From Microcaldota archaeon (lineage in GTDB: Archaea > Micrarchaeota > Micrarchaeia > Micrarchaeales > CABMGC01): DNA of 34,165 bases. Positions within the stretch are counted from its first letter, which is position 1. The number at the start of each line of letters is the position of its first letter. The position numbers and the translations under genes were made by a program. The notes beneath the pieces were generated by a model. The model saw only the letters and a list, made by a program, of their open reading frames with translations. It was not told the origin of the DNA and searched no databases. Shown one piece after another: positions 21,971-29,237 of the stretch. The stretch spans positions 1 to 34,165 of the forward strand of contig JAJZKU010000009.1 of assembly GCA_021850705.1 (NCBI GenBank). Direction: 5' to 3'.

Positions 21971-22606
21971 ATGCCCAGGTACTGCCCAACATGCAACAGG
22001 TCGGAGGCAGACGTTAAGTTCTATGGCAACTTCTGCGAGATATGTGCAGGAGAGAAACTCTCAGCAGAGCTCATAGACAAGGTAGAGATACAGAAGTGCA
22101 AAGAGTGCCAAAGGATAAGGGTTAAAGGAAGGTTCATAACTGAGAACAGGACCAATCTTGAAGAGGCTTTGCAGCAGAGCTTCAAGAAGAATCATGTGCA
22201 TCTTATCGATTATGATGCAAAGGAGGCAATAGTAAAGGTGTCTGTAGAAGGTCCGGAGGGCAAGCTTACGGTTGACAGGAAGATAAAGCTCAAATACGGC
22301 AAGACGCTATGCGACAGGTGCTACAAGGTAAAATGCGAATACTATGAAGCTGTATTGCAGTTAAGGGGGGACAAGAACAGGATAGAGAAAGTAGTAAGGC
22401 ACGTAAAGGCCCTCTTCGAGAGGAACAATGAGTTCATATCAAAGATGGAATCGAAGGATGGGGGCATAGATGTATATCTGAGCAGCAAGAGGCTTGCGAC
22501 GGAGTTTGTCGCATACTATAAACTGTATCCAAAGATGTCATATACTCTTGCAGGAGTCAAGAACGGCAAGAAGCAGTACAAGAACACCTACGCCATACAT
22601 CTATAA
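21971..22606 (+). CDS. nmd3: NMD3 family ribosome-assembly protein
   Basis: The archaeal homologue of eukaryotic NMD3, which binds the 60S subunit. The 211-residue protein shows zinc-binding pairs C5-x2-C8, C22-x2-C25, C43-x2-C46 and C114-x2-C117 (plus Cys122), then a mixed alpha/beta region with AVLQLRGDK and a C-terminal domain ending in KKQYKNTYAIHL. Archaeal NMD3 lacks the nuclear export tail of the eukaryotic protein, and so does this one; its presumed role is in large-subunit maturation or subunit joining. It is 4 nt after secD, so it is co-transcribed with the export genes, linking ribosome and secretion functions. No T-run terminator is evident in the 38 nt before the convergent gene. 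Confidence 0.88.
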   Translation: MPRYCPTCNRSEADVKFYGNFCEICAGEKLSAELIDKVEIQKCKECQRIRVKGRFITENRTNLEEALQQSFKKNHVHLIDYDAKEAIVKVSVEGPEGKLTVDRKIKLKYGKTLCDRCYKVKCEYYEAVLQLRGDKNRIEKVVRHVKALFERNNEFISKMESKDGGIDVYLSSKRLATEFVAYYKLYPKMSYTLAGVKNGKKQYKNTYAIHL

Positions 22607-22644
22607 TCAGATACGAATTATATCTTACTTCTAAGTAATTCCTA

Positions 22645-23244
22645 TCATATAATCCAAGGAATTATCTTCTTTTTATCTTTGGCGTATCTGGAATAGACTC
22701 TGGGAAATCTTCTGCTGAGTGCTCTTTCCTCAATCTTTATCCTGTACAGATAGACAGGCATCATAACTGCAAGCATGATAATGGCACCTATCCATGAACG
22801 CAGTATTATCGCATATCCAAACAACATTAACAATGCGCCTGTGTACGAAGGATGCCTGACAAACCTGTAAGGACCGCTAATTATAACGGCATGATCATCA
22901 TACAATCCCACTATCGGAGAGAAATACCTTCCAAGTACAAGGATTGCCCAGAATCTAAAGAGCATACCTGATAAAAAGATCGCTAGTCCCAAATAAGTGA
23001 ACCATGGACTAAGCAATGATATTTCATTTACGGATAAATAAATGACAATGACAAAGCAGCCCACACTACCTACAATTATCAACACAGTGGACCAAATATC
23101 CTCAAATACTATTCTTCCCTTGCTTCTTATGAACGGAGTAGTCCAGCTGAATATCATCTCGAAGAAGAACCACACGAGCCAGAGTATGTAGAAGATTAAA
23201 AATGCAAACAAGCTTGGAAACAGATCTATTATGCTAACTACCAC
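22645..23244 (-). CDS. Isoprenylcysteine carboxyl methyltransferase-like membrane protein
   Basis: A 199-residue integral membrane enzyme of the ICMT/PEMT-like family. Three or four helices (about 8-30, 50-72, 80-103 and 135-165) precede and surround the family motif GPYRFVRHPSYTG (124-136), which binds S-adenosylmethionine, and the C-terminal EERALSRRF...YSRYAK segment. In archaea such proteins are of unknown substrate; lipid or prenylated small-molecule methylation is possible. The start is GTG (23244), since no ATG lies near the first helix. An AT-rich stretch 23285-23302 could serve as promoter in both directions, shared with the divergent phosphodiesterase gene. Confidence 0.8.
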   Translation of the reverse strand: MVVSIIDLFPSLFAFLIFYILWLVWFFFEMIFSWTTPFIRSKGRIVFEDIWSTVLIIVGSVGCFVIVIYLSVNEISLLSPWFTYLGLAIFLSGMLFRFWAILVLGRYFSPIVGLYDDHAVIISGPYRFVRHPSYTGALLMLFGYAIILRSWIGAIIMLAVMMPVYLYRIKIEERALSRRFPRVYSRYAKDKKKIIPWII

Positions 23245-23286
23245 AAAAATTCCCCAAAACGCAATATCTCCAATAGAAGAATAGTA

Positions 23287-23300
23287 TATATTTAATAAAT
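23287..23300 (+). promoter_or_regulatory. TATA region between ICMT-like and phosphodiesterase genes
   Basis: ATATATTTAATAAA-type sequence ends about 22 nt before the ATG at 23323, suiting a leaderless plus-strand mRNA. Its near-symmetry means it could also serve the minus-strand ICMT-like gene 45 nt away. Confidence 0.5.
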
Positions 23301-23322
23301 ATGTTACTAAGATAAAACTAGT

Positions 23323-24465
23323 ATGCGACCTATACTCAGCCAGTTCAAGGATGAAGGCTTTGCCCTCCCTGATTATAAAAACAGCAACATGCAGATAATG
23401 AAAGAGATAGCCTATGGCAACAACAGACGGACAGGCGAGAAGGGCAAAAAGATATTTCTGCTTATAGACGGACTTGGATATAACTTACTTACAAAAGTCG
23501 TTCCAAATCTTCCTGGCTATCCTGAATTAAGCAGCTTATCCACAGTATTCCCATCAACAACTTCTGTAGTGCTGTCATCTATAGAGAGCGGGATGACTCC
23601 TTCAGAACATGGGATAATAGCATGGCAGGTATACGTGAAGGAGATAGGCGGAATAATATTGCCGTTTAAGGATTCACTGATATTATCAAAAAACTTCAGA
23701 CTGAGCAGTGCTGGAATAAGCACAGTACTTCCTGAACCTAGACTACTTACAAGAATCTCAGAGAAGAAAAAGACACTGCTTCAGTATCAGGAAGCCGTGA
23801 CAAGGCCGTATGACCACACTCTAAAGAATACCGAGATGCGTTATCACGCAAATCACCTGGACATGCTTGTAGGACTAAGAAGGGCCGTATTACAGGACAA
23901 TCATGATTTCATATACGCATATACTGACGTAATAGACCACGCACAGCACAGGTACGGTCCGTCTGCGGAAGAAGCAGCACATTCGGTAAAGGCATTCTTT
24001 AACGATTTCGAGAAGATACTGCTCCCTGCGCTGATAAGGAGCGATTACAATCTAGTGATAACTGCAGATCATGGGACTATAGACGCATCCACTAAGATAT
24101 CCGTAAACCATGATGATAAGATGATGGATTATCTCATAATGCCTCCTTATGGTGATCCGAGGATAAGGTACTTCCATGTTGAGAATGGGAAGGAGGACAG
24201 GTTCGAGCGCTATTTCAACAACAAATATGGCAAATACTCGATGCTGATCAGATCTGAAGATGCTATAAAGACAGGCATCTTCGGAAGCACTAATATAAAA
24301 GAGAGTATGAGAACCAGATTCGGAACACATATCGCAATCATGAAAGGGCATGGTACATTTGAATACAACTATCCTGTTGCATCGTCAAAGCACAAATGGC
24401 CGATGATCGGGCATCACTCTGGTATGTCTGAAGATGAGATGAGGGTCCCTCTCGTAGTCTACTGA
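23323..24465 (+). CDS. Alkaline-phosphatase-superfamily phosphodiesterase (NPP-like)
   Basis: A 380-residue metal-dependent hydrolase of the type I phosphodiesterase/nucleotide pyrophosphatase group. The two-metal site is complete: Asp49 in FLLIDGLG, nucleophile Thr80 in VFPSTTSVV, Asp205 and His209 in DVIDHAQHRYG, Asp249 and His250 in TADHG, and a C-terminal His in MIGHHSGMS. The start lacks a signal peptide, so the enzyme is likely cytosolic, unlike most NPPs. Substrates could be nucleotides, phospholipid headgroups or phosphonates; a few archaeal members resemble phosphonoacetate hydrolase or apPGM only distantly. The stop codon abuts the stop of the convergent HD gene with no base between. 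Confidence 0.83.
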   Translation: MRPILSQFKDEGFALPDYKNSNMQIMKEIAYGNNRRTGEKGKKIFLLIDGLGYNLLTKVVPNLPGYPELSSLSTVFPSTTSVVLSSIESGMTPSEHGIIAWQVYVKEIGGIILPFKDSLILSKNFRLSSAGISTVLPEPRLLTRISEKKKTLLQYQEAVTRPYDHTLKNTEMRYHANHLDMLVGLRRAVLQDNHDFIYAYTDVIDHAQHRYGPSAEEAAHSVKAFFNDFEKILLPALIRSDYNLVITADHGTIDASTKISVNHDDKMMDYLIMPPYGDPRIRYFHVENGKEDRFERYFNNKYGKYSMLIRSEDAIKTGIFGSTNIKESMRTRFGTHIAIMKGHGTFEYNYPVASSKHKWPMIGHHSGMSEDEMRVPLVVY

Positions 24466-25107
24466 TCACTTTCTACCTTCCCATTCATCCATAAACCTGT
24501 CAAGATACTCGCAGATAAACCTGTCTCTCTCCGCAGCGATGCGTTTTCCTTCTCTAGTATGCATTCTATCCTTAAGTAGCAGGAGTTTCTCATAGAAATG
24601 GTTAACCGAAGTCCCTTCGGATGACTTATATGCGGCAAACGTCTTGTGCATGACAGGTTTTATTTCAGGATCATATATCTGCCTGCCTTTGTAGCCGCCA
24701 TATGCAAAACATCTTGCTATCCCTATAGCTCCTATAGCATCTATTCTATCTGCATCCTGCACTATTCTGCCCTCAAGCGTCTTCATTTTGTCCTTTACTC
24801 CAGAACCTTTGAATGATACATTACCAACTATATAACATACCTTATCTACTATCTCAGGATCAGTATCTATACTTTCAAGCCAATCTCTCGCAGCTTTCTC
24901 TCCTGCCTTCATATCTCCATTGCTGAACTTCCAGTCCTTTATATCATGCAGTAGTGCTCCAAGTTCTACAACTTCCATATCGGCATTCTTCTCAGTCTCG
25001 GCTATCCTCTTTGCAATATTCCATACTCTATAGACATGCCACCAGTCATGCCCCGTACCTTCCCCATACATGGTTTTCTTCACATGCACTGCAGTCCGTT
25101 TGATCAT
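24466..25107 (-). CDS. HD-domain phosphohydrolase (YedJ-like)
   Basis: A 213-residue cytosolic HD hydrolase. Metal ligands in order: His24 in HDWWHVYRV, the His54-Asp55 pair in ALLHDIKD, and Asp118 or Asp120 in IVQDADRIDAIGAIGIARCF, a segment typical of the YedJ/YpgQ group. Related enzymes hydrolyse nucleotides or small phosphate esters, often with unclear physiology. Full length for the group; ATG 25107. The 79-nt gap upstream separates it from the secreted-protein gene, and its stop directly touches that of the convergent phosphodiesterase, so the two transcripts must overlap in their 3' ends. Confidence 0.84.
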   Translation of the reverse strand: MIKRTAVHVKKTMYGEGTGHDWWHVYRVWNIAKRIAETEKNADMEVVELGALLHDIKDWKFSNGDMKAGEKAARDWLESIDTDPEIVDKVCYIVGNVSFKGSGVKDKMKTLEGRIVQDADRIDAIGAIGIARCFAYGGYKGRQIYDPEIKPVMHKTFAAYKSSEGTSVNHFYEKLLLLKDRMHTREGKRIAAERDRFICEYLDRFMDEWEGRK

Positions 25108-25186
25108 TTTATCAACCTATCAAAACATTTATTCTGCAGATGGATTTATGCGTTGCCATGCACAGAATGCATTTCATCGGATGCGT

Positions 25187-25981
25187 CTATGAATAATGGG
25201 CGTTAACATCATAAACGAAGTTATAACTTCCGAATGAGAAAACTACGCTGGCTCCGTTCTGTGTTTTTGCATAGCCCTTGATATACAATGGGATATTGTA
25301 CTGCGCAGAAAGGCACCCTGAGAAGTTCAGGAATGCAGGTACATATCCCGGTTCTCCTACCAAGGTTCCATTGACCATCAATGTAGCTGTACCGTTTATA
25401 TTATAACACGGCTGCCCATTATACGAGTTCAGACCGAACGATTTTATTGATACGTTATCAAGCGTCTGAAGTTCAGCTATCTGATCCGTGACGTTCAGGA
25501 ACGGCTTATATGGCTTTGCCCATACGCAGTTTGGCCCATTAAACTGTCTGTTCTGATTGTAATATAATGTACATATCATTCCAGGCTGAGTGAGATTTGT
25601 CAACGTTGCATTAATCACGACAAAGCTACCATTGTAATTGTGCAGTATACTAAGTAATAGATAAGTAACATTGCCATGCTTGTTATAGCTAAACACGACT
25701 TTCGGATCTGAGTTATTAACAGTTATGCTGCCATTATAATCAATACTAGCAGCCTTTGCAGAATTAAGCTTAGAAAGCATTATTGATGCAAGTGTTCCTG
25801 CACTGCGATTTTTGGCAGTAAGGATTGCATATGGGAGCGACCCGTACGTAAAGGCAACATATCCAAGTATAAGCACTACAATAAGCAAAATAACAAGTCC
25901 TACATGCCTGTTCTTTTTATTCCCCTTCTTATTATCTACCTTTTCTTTCTGCTGCGTCGCGGCCTTGTTTTGCTGTGCCAT
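25187..25981 (-). CDS. Membrane-anchored extracellular protein, unknown, sequon-rich
   Basis: I do not recognise the family. From the ATG at 25981 the protein has 264 residues: a polar Gln/Lys-rich cytosolic tail (1-26), one membrane helix (27-47), and an external beta-rich domain with about twelve N-x-S/T sequons and four Cys that could make two disulphides (MICTLYY, NCVWAK, PCYNI and SGCLSA). The single anchor without a cleavage site implies a type II membrane protein. Repeated strand-like motifs (YNGS, VNGT) hint at an immunoglobulin-like or jelly-roll fold. A start at 26011 would run into its own TATA box (26011-26020), so 25981 is preferred. The domain recalls lineage-specific DPANN surface proteins. 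Confidence 0.68.
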   Translation of the reverse strand: MAQQNKAATQQKEKVDNKKGNKKNRHVGLVILLIVVLILGYVAFTYGSLPYAILTAKNRSAGTLASIMLSKLNSAKAASIDYNGSITVNNSDPKVVFSYNKHGNVTYLLLSILHNYNGSFVVINATLTNLTQPGMICTLYYNQNRQFNGPNCVWAKPYKPFLNVTDQIAELQTLDNVSIKSFGLNSYNGQPCYNINGTATLMVNGTLVGEPGYVPAFLNFSGCLSAQYNIPLYIKGYAKTQNGASVVFSFGSYNFVYDVNAHYS

Positions 25982-26010
25982 ATGTATCCAGATATAAAGA
26001 ACCGCTAACA

Positions 26011-26020
26011 TTTATAAATA
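26011..26020 (-). promoter_or_regulatory. TATA box for the surface-protein gene
   Basis: On the minus strand it reads TATTTATAAA, 30-39 nt before the ATG at 25981. It lies 40 nt downstream of the tRNA-Val(UAC) gene, so the surface-protein gene need not be read through from it. Confidence 0.55.
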
Positions 26021-26059
26021 GCAGTCTAGGGGACAGATGCCTTGTAGCTGATGATGGTA

Positions 26060-26130
26060 TGGGGGTAAGGAGAATTGAACTCCTGCTTACGCAGTGTAAA
26101 TGCGTCGTACTACCACTAGACAATACCCCC
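26060..26130 (-). tRNA. tRNA-Val (anticodon UAC)
   Basis: On the minus strand a cloverleaf runs GGGGGTA (acceptor), a weak D arm, ACGCA/TGCGT anticodon stem with loop TTTACAC (anticodon TAC), AGGAG/CTCCT T stem with the normal loop TTCAATT, acceptor TACCCCC and discriminator A at 26060. No intron, no encoded CCA. In the D stem pair 12-23 is C/U and 13-22 is U/G, so only two Watson-Crick pairs hold it. Its first base (26130) directly touches the TAA of the aminotransferase gene (26131-26133), so RNase P would release it from the aminotransferase mRNA unless a promoter lies inside that gene. Confidence 0.9.
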
Positions 26131-27339
26131 TTATTTGTGTTTCCTGCAGAAACCATCTATTCTTTCCATCGCTTCTTTTATTATTCTTTTATCTGGAAGC
26201 GTTACTATCCTTATATGGTTATCGCTTCCGAATCCGGAGCCTCTTGTAACCTGCACATTGGCTTCAAGAAGAAGCCTTTTTGCGAATTCAGTATCATCCT
26301 TAATCTTTATATCCTTTATATTAAGCCTTGGGAGCACATAGAAAGCGCCATTCGGTCTTACCGCATCCATATACCTGCTCTCATTTATCAGTTTGTATGC
26401 AAAGTTTGTCCTGTCAGCTATCTCTTTTACCATGTAACTGATAGCCTTCTTATGCTCCCTTATATTTCGCATCCCTTCTGCTATGGCATATTGGGCAGGC
26501 ATATTCACGGATAAACGCATCTGTGCATACCTGACAACACGCTCCTTGAATTCCTTAGATACCTTGTCATCTCCTGGTACTAACATGTATCCTATCCTGA
26601 AACCAGGAGCGTCAAAGTTCTTTGATGCACCGTTAAGTATGACATGCTTTGTGCCTTTTGCTATCTGTGCAAGGCTTGTAAACTTAGCTCCGTTAAACAG
26701 TATCTCATCATAAATCTCATCGCTTACAAGTATGAGATCATTGTCATTAGCTATGCTCACTACCTCTTCCATTATCTTCCTGTCAAGTACGGTTCCCGTA
26801 GGATTGTTCGGATTCGTAACAAGCATATACTTTATCCTTTTAGAGCCTTTCAAAGATTTTCTCAGATGATCAAGGTCTATTGCCCACCCATTATTTTCAT
26901 CGTAGTTGCCATAAATTGCGCGGCCATGGTTTATCTCAAGAAGGCTCTTGTAAAGTGTGTAGTAAGGCCTGAACAATACTGCCTTATCTCCTTTATCCAT
27001 AAGCACGCTGTTGAGGAATATGAGGGATTCGCTGACACCATTTGTCACTATTATATCCTCTTCAACATTAAGGTCCAGATTATACATTCTTCTGTATCTA
27101 TGGGCAACAGCTTCGCGTAGTCCCTGTGCTCCATAAAAATACTCATACTGCGACTTGCCATCTCTTAGCGCTTTTATGTAAGCGTCAATGATGTATTTAG
27201 GAGTCTTGAAATAAACTGCAGGATCGCCTCTGCTCAGCTTTATGACCTTTCTTCCCTTTGCCATAAGCTCCTTTGCGATTTTGTCCTGTTCCTCTACAGG
27301 ATTTCCTGCATAGTTGCTGGCTTCTGAGAAAATACTCAT
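26131..27339 (-). CDS. Class I/II aminotransferase (AlaT/AspC-like)
   Basis: A 402-residue PLP enzyme of aminotransferase fold type I, likely alanine or aspartate type. Seen: the YFYGAQGLREAV motif near residues 67-78, TNPNNPTGT (175-183), VSDEIYDE (205-212), Schiff-base Lys240 in NGASKNFDAPGFRIGY, and Arg386-type phosphate/carboxylate contacts near the end (HIRIVTLP). It moves an amino group between an amino acid and a 2-oxo acid. The start ATG (27339) lies about 25 nt after a TTTTTAATA box, giving a leaderless mRNA. The gene is followed with no spacer by tRNA-Val(UAC), and the valine/alanine family link is suggestive but may be accidental. Confidence 0.88.
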   Translation of the reverse strand: MSIFSEASNYAGNPVEEQDKIAKELMAKGRKVIKLSRGDPAVYFKTPKYIIDAYIKALRDGKSQYEYFYGAQGLREAVAHRYRRMYNLDLNVEEDIIVTNGVSESLIFLNSVLMDKGDKAVLFRPYYTLYKSLLEINHGRAIYGNYDENNGWAIDLDHLRKSLKGSKRIKYMLVTNPNNPTGTVLDRKIMEEVVSIANDNDLILVSDEIYDEILFNGAKFTSLAQIAKGTKHVILNGASKNFDAPGFRIGYMLVPGDDKVSKEFKERVVRYAQMRLSVNMPAQYAIAEGMRNIREHKKAISYMVKEIADRTNFAYKLINESRYMDAVRPNGAFYVLPRLNIKDIKIKDDTEFAKRLLLEANVQVTRGSGFGSDNHIRIVTLPDKRIIKEAMERIDGFCRKHK

Positions 27340-27360
27340 ATTAAATTATGGTAATAAAGG

Positions 27361-27369
27361 TATTAAAAA
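27361..27369 (-). promoter_or_regulatory. TATA box for the aminotransferase gene
   Basis: Minus-strand TTTTTAATA lies 22-30 nt before the ATG at 27339, the spacing of a leaderless archaeal gene. Confidence 0.5.
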
Positions 27370-27400
27370 GTGTTTTCAAACAGCCAAACAACACGCAAGG

Positions 27401-27410
27401 ATATTATAAT
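27401..27410 (+). promoter_or_regulatory. TATA box for the FMN split-barrel gene
   Basis: ATATTATAAT lies 29-38 nt before the ATG at 27439. It falls inside the longer open frame starting at 27370, which argues that 27439 is the true start. Confidence 0.5.
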
Positions 27411-27438
27411 CATACGCACTTATACTAATCGTGTTATT

Positions 27439-27921
27439 ATGGCAGCGAATCATAATCCATATGATAATAAGGCAAGAATAATAATCGAAAAGTCCAACTA
27501 TATGGTCATCGGCACCAGCACAAAGAATGGCAAACCATGGACCGCCCCTGTACTCTTTGTTCATGACACTTCTTTCAATATATATTTCTTATCTGCAGTA
27601 GACTCGTTGCACGCTGAGAACATCCTTGATAATGCAAATGTCTCAATATCGATCTTTGATTCTCACCAGAAGGTGGGCAGTTACGAGGGCGGCGTACAGG
27701 CAGACGGGAAGGCAAAACCGGTTGAAAAAAATGACATTGAGAGGGTGATAAGATCATACTGCAAAAAGCTATTTCCAGACTCCGACATAGAGCCTACGGA
27801 AAGATATGTCCCCGATAACTATTTAGGAGTCGCAGAATTCAGATTCTTTGAGATTAAACTGGACAATGTATACGTAACAGGGGAAGAGAGACGCGTTAAG
27901 GTTGAGCTTGGAAAAAATTAA
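27439..27921 (+). CDS. Pyridoxamine-5'-phosphate-oxidase-like FMN-binding protein
   Basis: A 160-residue FMN-binding split-barrel protein. Seen: the first strand pair with MVIGTSTKNGKPWTAPV, then YFLSAVDSLHAENILDNANVSISIFDS, the barrel core of the PNPOx-like superfamily that holds FMN at a dimer interface, and a C-terminal helix-strand unit with EFRFFEIKLDNVYV. Relatives include flavin reductases, heme-degrading enzymes and F420-dependent reductases, so the reaction cannot be fixed. I chose the ATG at 27439 because a TATA-like box lies about 30 nt before it. The gene converges with dph6, with 8 nt between stops. Confidence 0.8.
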   Translation: MAANHNPYDNKARIIIEKSNYMVIGTSTKNGKPWTAPVLFVHDTSFNIYFLSAVDSLHAENILDNANVSISIFDSHQKVGSYEGGVQADGKAKPVEKNDIERVIRSYCKKLFPDSDIEPTERYVPDNYLGVAEFRFFEIKLDNVYVTGEERRVKVELGKN

Positions 27922-27929
27922 GATAATAG

Positions 27930-28598
27930 TTATTTATCCTCAAGATGCGCCTGCTCTATCATGTATCTTCCAGTGCTGCCGTTCCACTCTGTTTTTGCCT
28001 TCTCAATGATTATCTTTTTACTGAACAACGGCGCATCAAGCACAAAGCTCTCAGCCTCTCCTCCTTCAAATAGCATATTCACCTTGTATCTCCTGTTCAG
28101 CTCCTGCAGCCTCTTTATTATTTCATGGTCTATTCTTGCTCCAAGAAAACTTTTGTCGAATCCCTCTGCAGAGACAGAGGTTATTATCGCATTGAAATCA
28201 GATGCAAGCTCATTCAATTCCTCAAGAGGTTCTATGTGCCACAAAGGCGCAACCGGCTCTATCCCAAGGGTTTTGCATATGTTGTTTATCCTGTCTGCCT
28301 GATATGAGCTGTATGTTGCACCTGTAACAAGGAGCTTCACATCATTCTCTTTAAGAACCCGTTCCAGGTCAGCAAGCTCAAGCTCCTTCTCGCCTTTGGT
28401 ATCCGCAAAGACCTGCCTTATTCCAAGGGCTTCAGCCTGCAATGAGGTGTAAGCAGTATTAGGATAATGGAACATGTAGCTGTACTGGTTCTCAGGCCGC
28501 ATCGTTATAAGAAGATCTATCTTCTTCCCTGATCTTACCGCTTTGTGGAGTGCAAGGGTGGAATCCTTCCCACCGCTGTAAAGGCACGCGTTGCTCAT
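27930..28598 (-). CDS. dph6: Diphthine-ammonia ligase-like ATP pyrophosphatase (Dph6)
   Basis: A 222-residue PP-loop enzyme; SGGKDST (8-14) binds ATP, and SLQAEALGIRQVFADT, LLVTGATYSSYQADRI and LFEGGEAESFVLDAP are the marks of the Dph6/MJ0570 family. It amidates diphthine to diphthamide on elongation factor 2 in archaea and eukaryotes. The length is normal for archaea; no YjgF-like extension is present. Its ATG overlaps the stop of ATP synthase subunit D by 4 nt (ATGA), so it is the last gene of the ATP synthase operon in this window, an unusual companion whose functional reason is not apparent. Confidence 0.88.
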   Translation of the reverse strand: MSNACLYSGGKDSTLALHKAVRSGKKIDLLITMRPENQYSYMFHYPNTAYTSLQAEALGIRQVFADTKGEKELELADLERVLKENDVKLLVTGATYSSYQADRINNICKTLGIEPVAPLWHIEPLEELNELASDFNAIITSVSAEGFDKSFLGARIDHEIIKRLQELNRRYKVNMLFEGGEAESFVLDAPLFSKKIIIEKAKTEWNGSTGRYMIEQAHLEDK

Positions 28599-29236
28599 TC
28601 GGCATTACCGTTGCTGTTATTCTTTGCAAGCTTCTTCTTAACATGCTTAAGTGCGGAGAAGGTATCCCTGTCAATCTCTTCGAGGCGCATTCTTATGTAC
28701 CTCGTCTGCGAAAGCATGTTCGGTATGACCCTGTAATCAAGTGCATTTACTCTTCTTTTAGTCTTGTCTATCTCAATCGCTATCCTTCTGAGGCTCTGCT
28801 CCCTCTGCGCAACTTCGACTACGGAATCAACCGCTTTCCTGAAGGATTCATTTATGTCGTCTGCTGCAAGACTTGTCCCCAATAGCATAGGATTTGTCTG
28901 CTCTGTCTGTACGAGCCTGTTTATTCCTGGTATGCGAACGCCCATGATGTTCTTTATCTTTATGCTTATTCCGCTCTGCGGGTCAACATACATGGCAACT
29001 TCCTCAAGTTCAAAATTGCCTACGTAAGCAGAGGCTATTGCCACAGTCCTGTAAGAATTCTTTATTATCTCATTGAGCGCGCTCCTTGACTCCTTTGACT
29101 CTTTGAGAAGCTTCAGGAACTCTATTACAAGCACCTCCCTCTTTCTCTTAAGGATAGAGTGGCCCTTCCTCGCGATAACGGTCCTCTTCTTGAGGTTTAT
29201 CAGGTTCATCCTTGTCGGATTTATCATCGTTGCCAT
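28595..29236 (-). CDS. atpD: A-type ATP synthase subunit D
   Basis: Central-stalk subunit D, 213 residues, a long antiparallel coiled coil turning inside the A3B3 head. Seen: NPTRMNLINLKKR at the N-terminus, the conserved LKRKREVLVIEFLKLLKES, and the C-terminal helix with EIDKTKRRVNALDYRVIPNM, all family marks. ATG 29236 is used because it lies 1 nt past the subunit B stop and gives the normal start; the frame extends upstream to 29272 without family-like residues. Order E-C-F-A-B-D matches archaeal operons. The stop overlaps dph6. Confidence 0.92.
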   Translation of the reverse strand: MATMINPTRMNLINLKKRTVIARKGHSILKRKREVLVIEFLKLLKESKESRSALNEIIKNSYRTVAIASAYVGNFELEEVAMYVDPQSGISIKIKNIMGVRIPGINRLVQTEQTNPMLLGTSLAADDINESFRKAVDSVVEVAQREQSLRRIAIEIDKTKRRVNALDYRVIPNMLSQTRYIRMRLEEIDRDTFSALKHVKKKLAKNNSNGNAE

Positions 29237-29237
29237 T

